Shown here: piece by piece, positions 20,201 to 31,309 of the stretch | How positions within the stretch are numbered: position 1 is the first letter of the stretch | How the letters are laid out: each line of letters opens with the position of its first letter | NCBI GenBank assembly: GCA_014529385.2 | Contig: CM043953.1 | Location: forward strand, 110,614,549 to 110,678,548 | DNA: 64,000 bases | From: Adiantum capillus-veneris | Taxonomy: Eukaryota; Streptophyta; Polypodiopsida; Polypodiales; Pteridaceae | Reading direction: 5' to 3' | The notes under the pieces: model-generated | The model's input: the letters and a program-made list of their open reading frames with translations, nothing else | Databases searched by the model: none | Told to the model about the DNA's origin: nothing | Program-made: the position numbers and the translations under genes

Positions 20201-22264
20201 CGTGGAGAAAAAATCTTGTCGTTCTTTTCTTCAGGTCAAAACATATTCAACCTTTATCCATCGTTCAGTTCTCCCAAAAGAATGAGTAAGAAAACTGAAG
20301 TTCATCAAGTACAATCTTTAAGCCCTTCATTTATCAAAGTCGCTTTCTCGGCCCGGTAGTCAACCACGGCGTAGTTCTTGTGGTACCAAGGGATCCCGAG
20401 TAGAACGTCACTCGCGTGCCCTGAACACCCCTGTCATTGCAAACAAAGTTTGCCAATGCTCGGTGTAATGGCAACATCCCATCCGGGTGCCAGTCGAACT
20501 ACCTCCGCCTGTGGCGTCAGTCTGTCGGGCGTAGTTCCAAATCGAGCCGCCAATTCCAAGTGAAAAGAAGTCGGCCTTGGCTCCTTCAAAAGAGCTTCCT
20601 GATCCTTCACTTTGCCCCAAAAAAAGCGGCAAAGTTTGTACTTTCATTCATTTGATTCGGTGCAAGTCCCACGCCATGTGGTACCAGTTCTGCTTTTCTA
20701 TCTGCCTTTTCTGCCACATTCCTCAGCTGCTCTCAAACTCTTAGGCCTGTCGTCGTCTTTATCATTCTGTTCTTTCTGTGCCTTATCAGGGCACTTCGCG
20801 GAGATATGTCCATGTTCCCCACATCCAAAGCACTTCCCCTCTCTGATGAAGCGAGCTCTCTCCTCAGGAGTAAGCTTGGGTCGTGCATCCTTTTTTTTCT
20901 CTGGGTTGCTCTTTTTCATTGTACTTTCATTCCCAGAAGTCTGTTAGGCTTGTTGTGTCATGGCCTCATCTGTGGGGTAGGTCAGACTGCCAAAGTGAAT
21001 GGCAAAGCCCCGCTTCGCATGACTCATCAACTCCTGAATAGAAGCTGACTTTTGTTCCGAGCAGCGATCTCGGATCTCTGTAGGTAAACCTAAGGTAAAC
21101 AGCTCAATCTGTTCTCTGAACGAGATCTTCTTGAATGAAGAGGCGGGTAGAAAAGAGTTCCAGAATCTTTCACAATAAGCATTGATTGTATCTTTCTTGG
21201 TCATCCGAAGATGGTTCCAAGCAGCTCGTACATCTCGTTCATATTTGCGTCAACCAAGAAGAAATAAAAAGCTTCTTAAATTTCAGCCATTTAAGTGGTG
21301 CACTCTTGTTAAAAGAAGCGTGGACCACCAAGTACGAGCATTCCCCTTAAGGTAATAGGTAGCTCTCTGAATCTTGGAGTGCTCTGAATAGCGTCCTTCC
21401 GCGAAAGCGATGTCAAACTGCTGAATAAAAGACAAAGCCTTCGAAGCATCTGAGTATCCTGAAAAGTATCAAACTTGATCGAGTGGCCACCTTCCTTAAA
21501 CTCTCAGACTTTCTTGCTTTTTTCTTCGAGAAAGTCATACTGGTTGGCTTTGTAAAAATTCTTCTTGTTCGCATAAAACTTTCCGTCATCAGAATCTGAG
21601 TTGTCTGTAGACGAGTCCTCAGTAGAACTGTCAGTCTCTGTGCGAGATGTAGCCTTCTTCTTGACCTTTCCGAAGCTTTGTTTCTTGCTTCGCTTTTTAC
21701 CTTTTTTGTCTTCTTCGCTCGAATCTAAAGAGCTAGAAGAACTGTCAGAAGAAGAAGAAGAAGAAGAACTGGGTACTCCTTCAAATCGAACACGCTTCTT
21801 CTGTTTCTTTGCCTTGTCAAATGTCGACCGACGACCCAAATATCCCGGGAAGTCAGTACCTTTCTTCTGCTTTTTGCCGTGCTTTTTGTCTTTCTTTTGC
21901 ACGTCGAAAAGCTGAGCAATCTGTGCATCAACCACGTTCTCCAGTTCCTTCTCCGTATATTTCTTGGAGGCAAAAAGGTTTCTTGAGAGCGGGTTTCGGG
22001 AGTGGTGTTGTGGTTCTCTGCCACTCCATCTGTACCTCTTCCAAAGAGGTCTGGTTCATATATTTTGCCATCTTCGGGTCCTTGGCAAAATTGAGCATCA
22101 TCTTTGTTGCATCGCCGATCAACTGGCGACACTCCATCTCTCGCCGCTCCGCCTAAGTAGGCCAAGGCGGGCCGTACTCTCTGCCGGAATCTTCCTTGTG
22201 GTCCCTGCCCGCATCTCCAAATGCAGAGGGAGTCGACTGATCATTGCCTGAAGCCATAGGTGCC
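20201..22264 (-). pseudogene. Gypsy C protease remnant and gag, broken
   Basis: A mirror copy of B 16279-18359. It contains the zinc knuckle CFGCGEHGHISAKCP (about 20800), the gag domain in pieces, the Ser tract and the start MASGNDQSTPSAFGDAG near 22258. The same TAG (near 22154) and the same one-base loss (near 21464) as in B are present. It also has private lesions in the gag domain near 21250 and 21350. Confidence 0.85.
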
Positions 22265-22330
22265 GCGGAAATTTTTTTTTCGGGGATCGGATTTCCCATA
22301 GAAGAGAAATCGGCCGTGCTCTGATACCAC

Positions 22331-22855
22331 TGTAACAGACTTGGACACTCCAAGTCAAGAATCAACCGCGACAGCACCAAATAACCACTTCAAAACAATT
22401 CACAGATCACAATAGATTTGCACTAGCCCGGCGGAGTTCTGTGCCTAGAGATATTGGCCCCAAAGACTGGCGTCCCTTTCGGTATTTCTTTTTATATTAA
22501 TCAATCATCAAAGTACAAGAGAGCGCTTAGGGTTTCACTCTCAGACTCTGCGTCCAGATGCTCTGAGAAGTGAGGCCCTCACCACTAATTTAAAGGTTAC
22601 AAGGGATGCCCAAAAGCAGAGCCCCAAAAGCTTTTAAAATCAAAAGCATCAGTTCTCTCTCTCTCTTAGAGAGTCTTTTCTCTTTTTTTTATAAAAAAAA
22701 ACAAAAGCAAAATTCGCGTCGCTCATCATTTTCCAAAAAAAAAAAATAAATTTATTTTTTAGCCTCCGCGATTTTAAGAAATTAGGGTTTTTGACAGAAA
22801 TTAGGGTTTGCAGGAATTTTAGGGTTTCTATCCGCCACGTCATCACTTTGTGACA
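22331..22855 (-). repeat. Gypsy C 5' LTR
   Basis: 525 bp from tgtaacagacttgg to ctttgtgaca on the + strand. The PBS (ctgatacca, minus TGGTATCAG) lies at its left, so on the minus strand this is the 5' LTR. The shared motif lies at 22473-22490 with one mismatch. It forms the outer end of the right arm of the inverted repeat. Confidence 0.9.
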
Positions 22856-23219
22856 TAAAAAGCGAAATTTGCGTCGCTCATCATTTTCATTTTTTTTTTT
22901 TTAATAATCCGTCTCCGCGATTTCTAGAAATTAGGGTTTTTGGCAAAAATTAGGGTTTGCAAGAATTTTAGGGTTTCTGGTAGAAGTTAGGGTTTTTGCT
23001 GTCCGCCACGTCATCACTTTGTGACATACCCCCCTCTTGAAAGCATTGTAATCGACCGCGATTACGTCTGCAAAACCGACAAAAGCCATAAACCGTCTTA
23101 GCAGACACTGACTGGTAGTACCTACGTACTAGGAACACACATCTAGCACATGTACAAAATCGACAGTCACATCACACGACATCACAAGACATCACATGAC
23201 ATTCAACATTCATTCGGGA
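22856..23219 (-). mobile_element. Partial gypsy LTR E with PPT and 3' internal tail
   Basis: 22856-23026 is the U3 half of the same LTR family, starting abruptly at the gcgaaatttgcgtcgctc block and ending ctttgtgaca. It is followed by the PPT (23027-23040) and about 180 bp of the non-coding tail seen at 14943-15120. The rest is replaced by the copia element at 23220. Confidence 0.8.
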
Positions 23220-23600
23220 AAGTGCAAATTGATGCAATCTACACACATTTGACAAATTTTGTCGATGTATGACCATTTGTGGCTCAATTTCATGCAATTT
23301 TGATGCTACAAATTGGGGCTTTTGCGCTTACATGCTTCTAAAGGCTGTGTATTAGCCTTATATATGTCTTCTGAGGCTAAAAACAACTAAATTCGTTGTT
23401 TTTGAGCACAAATTCGCTCGTTGAAATTTCCTGCGCATAAATTTCAGAAATTGAATTTTGTGTCCAAAACGTCCTATTTTGCCCTAAATTGCTCCTGTGA
23501 CCATTTGGAGCTGTAGTGCACATCTCTGTGAGGCTATACTCCGATTTTTGCGCATTTTGCCCAAAAATTCAGCGTATTATTCCTCTTATTTCGTGCAACT

Positions 23601-24725
23601 ATGGCCTCATCTTCTTCGGATGTGAAGAACCTCTTCGAGATTAGGAGGTGTGATGGTACAGGTTTTGATCTTTGGAAAGACAGGATTCAGGGAATCCTAT
23701 TTCTTAAGGATTGCGAAGGGGCACTTGAACAGGTGAAGCCACAAAATATGACAGATGAAGCATGGGTTAGCATGAACAGGAAAGCCGTTACATACATTAA
23801 AATGGCCATGACAGATGAGACCGTCATTGATGTGAAAGGTCTCACGACTGCTTTTGATGTGTGGGAGAAGTTAAAGGGAATGTGTGAAAATACAACGCCT
23901 GTCAACCAGGTGCACTTGATGCGAAAACTTGTTGGCATGCAACTAGATGAGTCCAAGAGCGCGGCAGAGCACTTGTCATTGTTCGCAGGTACTTTGTCGC
24001 AGTTACAGGATTCTGGCTTGCCCCTTTTTGATGATAAGCTGAAAGCTATCTTCTTGCTTATGACCTTACCTGAGTCATGGGAAACTTTGGTGGTTTCGTT
24101 GTCCAATAACCCCAATTTGACCTTTGATGGTGTTAGGGGTTCTATCTTGAATGAAGAAATCAGGAGGAAAACAAGTGGAGAGGGAGGCAGCTCTGCCAAC
24201 ATGGTTAGAGGCAGGACAGAAAAGAAGAATGCTTATGCACAAAGGAGTAAGAGTAAGAGTAAAGAAAGGGGAAATGCAAGCAAAGGCAAGGGTGATGTGA
24301 CTTGCTATCAATGTGGCAGGAAGCGTCACACGAAACCCGATTGTAGGTACTATAAAGCTGAGTTAGAAAGGAAAAATAATGGTGGAGACAAAAAGAAAGA
24401 GAAGAAGGGAGTCAAGGCAGATGCACAGGATAGCTCAAAGGACAAAGAGAAGGCCAATGTGGCTTCTAGTGTCGTGATTGAGGAGCTGTCAGATGTAGAG
24501 GACATCTTGTGTGCCACTTTGTCAGATGATGATGCTTATGACTTTGATGCCTCTCTAAATGTTCATTCACAGGACATGCAGATCACCAAGAGTGATCTTA
24601 TTGATGCTTTGTTGACTGTCAATGATGCATTGTCCCAGACTTGGATTGTTGATTCTGGTGCTTCATTTCATGTGACTCCTATCAAGGAGTGTTTCTCTAC
24701 TTTTGATACAGGCAAGCGTGGCCAT
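23601..24725 (+). pseudogene. Copia gag and protease start
   Basis: ATG at 23601. The gag domain occupies residues 1-200 (FDLWKDRIQGILFLKDCEGA; CENTTPVNQVHLMRKLVGMQ). A zinc knuckle (CYQCGRKRHTKPDC) lies near residue 234 and an acidic linker follows. The protease motif WIVDSGASFHVTP lies near residue 347. The open frame runs to this point and is then cut by the MITE at 24726. Confidence 0.92.
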
Positions 24726-24907
24726 CATAGTAACAGGGAATGGCCGTTTTCAGGTCTCCGTTCCCCGTTCCCATTCCAAGTTCCCGTTCCGAATCCCCGT
24801 TCCGTGTTTCAAACGTGAGTACCTGTAATAGGGAATGGCAATTTGTTCCGCGTTCCCGTTCCCCGTTCCCGTTCCGGTTTCCTGTTCCTGGTAACTATGG
24901 TGGCCAT
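24718..24907. mobile_element. hAT-like MITE (174 bp) with 8-bp TSD
   Basis: Insert 24726-24899, flanked by the 8-bp direct repeat gtggccat (24718-24725 and 24900-24907). The ends are imperfect inverted repeats: catagtaacaggg at the left, and ctggtaactatg at the right, which reads catagttaccag on the other strand. The interior is made of GTTCCCGTTCC-like repeats. Removing the insert and one TSD restores the protease frame locally (GKRGHVYLGNN), proving the insertion point. Confidence 0.85.
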
Positions 24908-26109
24908 GTATACCTTGGAAACAATCATGCATGTTCCATTGAGGGATTGGCACTGTGCATCTCTCCATAGATGGCACAAATGAGCTTGTCTTGCATGATG
25001 TTCGATATGTGCCGGGAATCAAGAAGAGTCTGCTTTCTGTTGGTCAGATGGATATGCATGGTTATAGCATCTTGTTTGAGAGAGGGTCATGGAAAATGAC
25101 TAAAGGCTGAAGGCTGATTGTAAAGGGCACAAAGAAAGGGACACTTTACTGCATGCATGGAAAGGCCGTGTTGGACAAGTTTATTGCATTGGCTGAAATT
25201 AACTCTCACATGGAGTTGTGGGACAAGAGGCTTGGTCATATGAGCCAAAAGGGCTTTTCTAAGCTTTGTACTTTGAACAAGCTTGATGTTAAAGGCACAA
25301 AGCTTGACTTTTGTAATGAATGTCAATATGGCAAGCAAGTAAAGCGTTCTTATTACTCTGGTGTGTCTCGTAAATCTTGTGTGCTTAATCTTGTACATTC
25401 CGATGTATGTAGCATGCCTACTAAGTCTATGGGTGGTGCATGTTATTTTGTTTCCTTTGTTGATGATCATTCTAGGAAAATTTGGGTTTATTTGCTTAAG
25501 TCTAAGGATGAAGCCTTTGTTGCGTTTAAGAGATTTCATGCATTTGTGACCACCCAAACTGGTAGAAAGCTAAAATGCTTGCGTACAGACAATGGGGGGG
25601 AGTACACAAGTGTTGAATTTAACAAGTTTTGTGAAAATTTGGGCATTAAGAGGGAGCTTACTGTGCCATACAGCCCCTCTTCTAATGGTGTGGCTGAAAG
25701 ATTCAATAGGACACTTTGTGAGAGAGTGAGATGCATGCTGTCCACAGCTAATCTCTCTCATGGATTTTGGGGAGAAGCTTTGAAAACTGCAGTGCATATA
25801 TGCAATCGATCCCCTCACATGTCTTTGAAAGGTGACATCCCTGAAGAGGTTTGGTCTGGCAAGCCTGCTTCATATGATCACTTACACATTTTTGGTTGCG
25901 AAGCTTTTGTGTATGTTAGACCTGAGTTGAGGAGTAAACTAGATGCGAAGTCCATTAAAGGCCCCTTCATGGGATATGGTGAAGAAGGCGAAATGGGTTA
26001 CAGGATTTGGTTACCTCAACTCAAAAGGGTTGTACGTAGCCGGGATGTTTTAATGAGGCAAAGCTGCTTCAAAACAATTGTGCCTCAAAGCATGACCATA
26101 AAAGGGTGA
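24908..26109 (+). pseudogene. Copia protease end and integrase
   Basis: After the MITE the frame continues with YLGNNHACSIEG. A one-base deletion near 24950 breaks it, and a TGA follows near 25107. The frame from 25153 carries the integrase zinc finger (LWDKRLGHMSQKG, CNECQYGKQ) and the core residues: D in HSDVCSMP, D in RTDNGGEY and E in GVAERFNRT. The C-terminal FGCEAFVYV is typical of copia. It ends at TGA 26107. Confidence 0.9.
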
Positions 26110-28001
26110 AATTTTAGCATGACCAGCGACCTGTTAGGCCTATTTTTGACCCTCAGGATGCACCACAAATGGTTGAAAATGTAGATGATTTAGTGGTGTT
26201 TGAGCCAGATGATGTTGGACAGCAAATTGAGGCTCCTGAAGGGCATTTGCAGCCAAGAAACAATGCTGAAAATGGTGCTGAAAATGATGTACATTAGCCC
26301 ATTGTTGATGATTTTGTAGTGCCATCCTATGTAAACCCATTGCCGGATAATGTGGATCATTGGGTGAGGCGGTCTACTCGTCAAAGACGGCCTGTGAGTC
26401 GATATGACCCCTCTTTGCATTACATTATGTTGACAGATGAGGGAGAGCCTCTTACGTATAAAGAGGCAAAGACATGTGAGCACAGCGACAAGTGGGAGCT
26501 TGCTATGCAGGAAGAGATTAAAGCTTTGCATGCTAATCATACTTGGGATTTGGTTGAATTGCCCAAAGGAAGGAAGGCTATTCCTAACAAATGGGTGTAT
26601 AAAATCAAGACTGTTGATGCAAAAGCCAAGTATAAGGCAAGGCTTGTGGCAAAGGGATATGTTCAAACCAAGGGCATAGACTTTCAGGATGTATTCTCTC
26701 TCGTTGTGAAGATGACCACTTTGCGTGTACTGTTTGCCATAGTGGTTGCTCTTGATTTGGAAATGGACCAAATGGATGTACATACCGTTTTCTTGCATGG
26801 TGATGTGGAAGAAGAGCTTTACATGAAGCAACCCGAGGGTTTTGTCATCCCTGGCAAGGAACATTTGGTATGTATGCTCAATAGAAGCTTGTATGGGCTG
26901 AAACAATCATGTAGACAGTGGTATAAGAAGTTTGATCGCTTCATGCTTAAACATGGTTACAAAAGAAGCTATGCAGACCATTGTTTGTATACCAAACGTG
27001 ATGAGGATGGCAGCCCTATTATTCTTGTGCTCTATGTAGACGATATGTTGATAGTTGCAAAGAAAAGAAGCACCGTTGATGCTCTTAAAGGGCAGCTGAA
27101 ATCTGCGTTTTCAATGAAAGACCTTGGGGTAGCTGAACATATACTTGGAGTGCGTGTTACACGTGTTACACGGGAAAGAGACAAGCGCCTATTGTATTTG
27201 TCGCAAGAAAAGTACATTGAAAAGGTGTTGGACAGATTTAACATGGCTGAAGCAAAGTCTCTTGGTGTGCCATTACAGCCATATGTTAAAATTTCCAAGG
27301 ATGATTGTCCCAAGTGAAAGGAAGAAGCCAATGACATGCAAAGTGTGCCTTATGCTTCAGCTTGTGGTTCACTTATGTATGTTATGGTTGCTACTAGGCT
27401 TGACATAGCCCATGCAGTGGGAGTTGTGAGCCGGTTTATGGCTAATCCAGGCAGGTTGCATTGGGATGCAGTGAAGTCCATTATGAGGTACTTGAAAGGG
27501 ACTAAAAACAAATGCCTCTGCTATGGTAAAGGACCAATGGAGTTGAAGGGATTTTGTGACTCTGACATGGCTGGGGATGTGGATACATGGAAATCCACAA
27601 GTGGCTATGTATTTACTCTTGCGGGAGGTGCTGTTTCATGGTGTTCTAGATTGCAAAAGATTGTTGCATTGTCTACGACAGAGGCTGAATATATTTCAGT
27701 CACCGAGGCTTCGAAAGAAGCTATTTGGTTAGCACGCCTATGCAGCGAGTTTGGTTTGCCTGCCAAGGCACCTATGCTTGGTTGTGATAGCCAGAGTGCC
27801 ATATGTCTGGCAAAGAACGCCATGTTTCATGCACGCACAAAGCATATTGATGTGCGGTATCACTTCATACGAGAAGTGCTTGAGGATGGACTTATTACAT
27901 TGGTTAAGGTCCATACATCACAAAATCCAGCCGATGCTCTCACTAAGTGCTTACCCAAAGCACAATATCATCTATGCATAGAGATGGTGGGAGTCACGTA
28001 G
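26110..28001 (+). pseudogene. Copia RT and RNase H
   Basis: A linker with a stop (TAG near 26296) precedes RT from 26319. RT has NKWVYKIKTVDAKAKYKARL, the copia signature LYGLKQSCRQWYKKFD and catalytic YVDDMLIVA (near 27037). A TGA at 27315-27317 interrupts, and the same frame then continues through RNase H (YLKGTKNKC, GFCDSDMAGDVD, STTEAEYIS, HIDVRYHFIRE) to the stop at 27999-28001. Only this one stop separates two long, well-preserved parts. Confidence 0.92.
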
Positions 28002-28025
28002 CTTAAAGGTGCCATTTATGCCTTT

Positions 28026-28315
28026 AAGTGGGAGGTTGTTGGGTTAAAGGCCTAAATAACCCCTTTTGTACATTTTTATACTTTGTCCAGGTTCATATTG
28101 AACTTGGACATATTTTTTAAAGGTCACTTATAATAAAAGTGGGAAAACCCAAAACTCACTTATTGAATTTTCCCCAAAAACGTGAGCTCTCTCTCTCTCT
28201 CCCTCTTCTTCTGCTAGCGCTTCCTCTCCTGCTGCTCTTCGCCTCCCCTCTCTACACACACACTGCACTTCCTCGCGTGCTCTTTCACTTGCACACACCG
28301 CCGCGCGCTCATCAT
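28026..28315 (+). repeat. Copia PPT and partial 3' LTR
   Basis: The PPT aagtgggagg (28026-28035) is followed by TGTTGGGTTAAAGGCC, the LTR start, at 28037. The LTR contains cacttataataaaagtgggaa, a likely TATA region, and then a CT-rich stretch (28185-28205). It is cut near 28315 where gypsy D begins. Confidence 0.75.
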
Positions 28316-29776
28316 TTCCTCAGCTGCTCGCGAACTCTCAGGCCTGTCGTCGTCTTTATCATTTTGTTCTTTCTGTGCCTTTATAGGGCACTTCGTGGAG
28401 ATATGTCCATGTTCCCTGCATCCAAAGCACTTCCCCTCTCTGATGAAGCGAGCTCTCTCCTCAGGAGTAAGCTTGGGTCGTGTATCCTTTTTCTCTAGGT
28501 TGCTCTTTTTCTTTCTACTTTCATTCCTAGAAGTCTGTTCGGCTCGTTGTGTCATGGTCTCATCTGTGGGGTAGGTCAGATTGCCAGAGTGAATGGCAAA
28601 GCCCCGCTTCGCATGACTCATCAACTCCTGAATAGAAGCTGACTCTTGTTCCAAGCAGTGATCTCGGATCTCTGTAGGTAGACCCAAGGTGAACCACTCA
28701 ATCTGTTCTCTGAACGAGATCTTCTTGAATGAAGAGGCGGGTAGAAAAGAGCTCCAGAATCTTTCACAATAAGCATTGATTGTATCTTTCTTGGTCATCC
28801 CAAGATGGTTCCGGTAGCTTGTAAATCTCGTTCATATTCTTGCGTCAACCAAGAAGAAATAAAAAGCTTTTTCAATTTCAGCCATTTAACTGGTGCAGTC
28901 TTGTTTAAAAGAAGCGTGGACCACCAAATATGAGCGTTCCCCTTAAAGTAAGAGGCAGCTCTCCGAATCTTGGAGTGCTCTGAATAGCGTCCTCCCGCGA
29001 AAGCAATGTCAAACTGCTGTATAAAAGACAAAGCCTTCGAAGCATCTGAGTATCCTGAAAAGGTATCAAACTTGATCGAGTGGCCACCTTCCTTAAACTC
29101 TCGGACTTTCTTGCTTTTATCTTCGAGAAAGTCATACTAGTTGGCTTTGTAAAAATTCTTCTTGTTCGCATAGAAGTTTCCATCATCAGAATCTGAGCTA
29201 TCTGTAGACGAGTCCTCAGTAGAACTATCAGTCTTTGGGTGAGATGTAGCCTTCTTTGCCTTTTTCTTGCCCTTTCCGAAGCTTTGTTTCTTGCTTCGCT
29301 TTTTACCTTTTCTGTCTTCTTCGCTCGAATCTGAAGAGCTAGAAGAACTGTCAGATGAAGAAGAAGAAGAAGAAGAAGAAGAAGAAGAAGAAGAAGAACT
29401 GGGTACTCCTTCAAATCGAACACGCTTCTTCCGTTTCTTTGCCTTGTCAAAAGTCGACTGACGACCCAAATATCCCGGTAAGTCGGTGCTTTTCTTCTGC
29501 TTTTTGCCGTGCTTTTTGGCTTTCTTTTGCGCGTCAAAAAGCTAAGCAATCCGTGCATCAACCAAAGAAGTCTCGCTTATATATTTTGCTAATTTCGGAT
29601 CCTTCGCAAAACTGAGCATCATCTTTGTTGCATCGTCGATCAATTGACGACGCTTCATCTCTCTTTGCTCCGCCTGAGTAGGCCGAGGCGGGCCATACTC
29701 TCTGCCGGAATCTTCGTTGTGATCCCTGTCCGCATCTCCAGATGCAGAGGGAGTGAACTAATCCTTGCGTGAAGCC
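28316..29776 (-). pseudogene. Gypsy D gag, broken
   Basis: The minus strand carries the B/C family gag. The start, ATGGCTTCACGCAAGG, is near 29776. The Gln codon lost in B and C is intact here. The middle has a deletion near 29560 and a stop near 29140. The gag domain (SFIQQFDIAFAGGRYSEH) and a zinc knuckle with altered spacing motif CFGCREHGHISTKCP follow. It is cut at 28316, so protease and pol are absent. Confidence 0.85.
29356..29398. repeat. (GAA)n microsatellite in gag
   Basis: About fourteen GAA units encode a poly-Ser tract on the minus strand. The same site has about eight units in B and fewer in C and G, so this is a length-variable trinucleotide repeat inside coding sequence. Confidence 0.9.
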
Positions 29777-29849
29777 ATAGGTGCCGCGGAAAAAAAAATT
29801 GGGGATCTGATTTCCCGTAGAAGAGAAATCGGCCGTGCTCTGATACCAC

Positions 29850-30362
29850 TGTAACAGACTTGGACACTCCAAGTCAAGAATCAATCGCGACAGCACCAAA
29901 TAACCACTTCAAAACAATTTACAGATCACAATAGATTTGCACTGGCCCGGCGGATTTCCGTGCCTAGAGATATTGGCCCCAAAGACTGGCGCCCCTTTCG
30001 GTATTTCTTTTTGTATTAATCAGTTCAAAGTACAAGAGAGTGGCTCGGGTTTCACTCTTAGACTCTGCGTCCAGATGCTCTGAGAAGTGAGGCTCTCACC
30101 ACTAATTTAAAGGTTACAAGGGATGCCCAAAAGCAGAGTCCCAAAAGCTTGAAAGCAAAAGCAAATTCTCTCTCTCCCTCAATGAGAGTTAAAATAAAGC
30201 AATTCAACTCTTTCTTTCATCCAAAATCCTTGAGTAGCAAAAAGCTAGGATTTGCGTCGCACATTATTAATTTTTCTTTAAAAAAAAATTTAATAAATCG
30301 CCTCCGCGATTTTCGGAAATTAGGGTTTCTGCTGTCCGTAGCCACGTCATCACTTTGTGACA
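29850..30362 (-). repeat. Gypsy D 5' LTR
   Basis: 513 bp from tgtaacagacttgg to ctttgtgaca, with the PBS (tgatacca) at its left. The shared motif is at 29992-30009. It has only one TTAGGGTTT unit near the U3 start, where A has four, which accounts for its shorter length. Confidence 0.9.
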
Positions 30363-30601
30363 ATATTTGCTTTTCAAATCAATCCTGCTGAAACAAGAGG
30401 ATCCCTGAAGTCGATCAAGAATATCATCAATCCTTGGAATCGGAAATCTGTTCTTGATGGTGATTTTATTGAGAGCTCTGTAATCAATGCACATTCTCCA
30501 AGATCCGTCTTTCTTTAAAACCAACAACACCGGAGAGCAGTAGGGTGAAGTACTTGGCTGGATAAGACCCTTTTCCAAAAGGTCTTTCACTTGGTTCATA
30601 A
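30363..30601 (-). pseudogene. Gypsy G RT N-terminal fragment
   Basis: The minus frame encodes [20 protein letters not shown], then [20 protein letters not shown] and [11 protein letters not shown]. The left edge abuts the D LTR. At the right it is cut by F after cataa. This is the region that primes the RT palm; the catalytic DD motif lies beyond the cut. Confidence 0.85.
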
Positions 30602-31183
30602 TGTCACAAACTGCTGACGTGTCAAAGCCCTGAAGAATGGAGCCAACTTGCAGATGCCGACCGAGGGGCCTAAACCCTAAGAAGAACAAGTAACAGAAGA
30701 AGAAGTCCTACCAACTTATGGGGACCCCGTTCGATGGGGTCCCAAGTGACATAAAGGATTAAAATAAAGCAGGACCCACACACACACAAAAAAGGCTAGC
30801 GGAGCAGCTGATGATGTGGTTGCCGTATGGAAATTTTCGGAAATTGCATTGACATGATGACGTGGCAGACTGTACGGATTTCCGCGTTTTGCGTTGATTG
30901 CTATACGAAAATTCCGTGATTTACGCTGGCACCTTTTTGGCATTGCTTTTGCATCAAATGCTTTTGAGTTTTGAAGGCTTTTCACTGTAACTGCTTTTCA
31001 GGCCAAGGGCTTTTAAATATGTGCTAAGGGCTCATTCTCTGGCATGCTTCCTAGAGAAGGTGCAGAGTCTGGAGTACCGGCTTGTACTTTGTTGATGCAA
31101 ATATAAAGAAATACCGAAAGGGACGCCAAGGTTTGGGGCCAATACTCTTTGGGGTGGAATTCCGCCACTCTGTGTTGCGTGTC

Positions 31184-31219
<36 letters not shown>

Positions 31220-31296
31220 GTTCAGTTGTTATTGAAGTGCTAAAAGTCTGTACAGTTTGTTCTTTTCTATTGGCACGTGGTGCCTGTCTTGTGACA
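30602..31296 (+). repeat. F 5' LTR
   Basis: Begins tgtcacaaactgctgacgtg and ends cttgtgaca. The shared motif AAGAAATACCGAAAGGGA is at 31106-31123, followed by gggccaatactc. A (TC)n run at about 31180-31216 is expanded compared with the 3' LTR, which explains most of the 20-bp length difference. Confidence 0.92.
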
Positions 31297-31297
31297 G

Positions 31298-31309
31298 TGG
31301 TATCAGAGC
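31298..31309 (+). other. F primer-binding site
   Basis: TGGTATCAGAGC, the initiator tRNA-Met type, one base after the LTR. Confidence 0.9.

Larger units (their letters stand above)
15674..22855. repeat. 7.2-kb inverted repeat (B arm and C arm)
   Basis: The left arm is 15674-18759 and the right arm 19788-22855, each about 3.07-3.09 kb. The spacer of about 1.03 kb (18760-19787) is B pol sequence. Each arm runs LTR, gag, protease and the start of RT. In a 100-bp sample (17780-17880) I counted three differences, so identity is high. Shared lesions show common descent after inactivation. Confidence 0.85.
23220..28315 (+). mobile_element. Ty1/copia element, truncated at both ends
   Basis: Order gag, protease, integrase, RT, RNase H, PPT and part of the 3' LTR, which is the copia order with integrase before RT. 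There is no 5' LTR or PBS: the left edge at about 23220 falls inside the leader. The 3' LTR is cut at about 28315 by gypsy sequence. Lesions are a 174-bp MITE, a one-base deletion near 24950, and stops near 25107 and at 27315-27317. Orientation is the same as BUD31. Confidence 0.92.
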
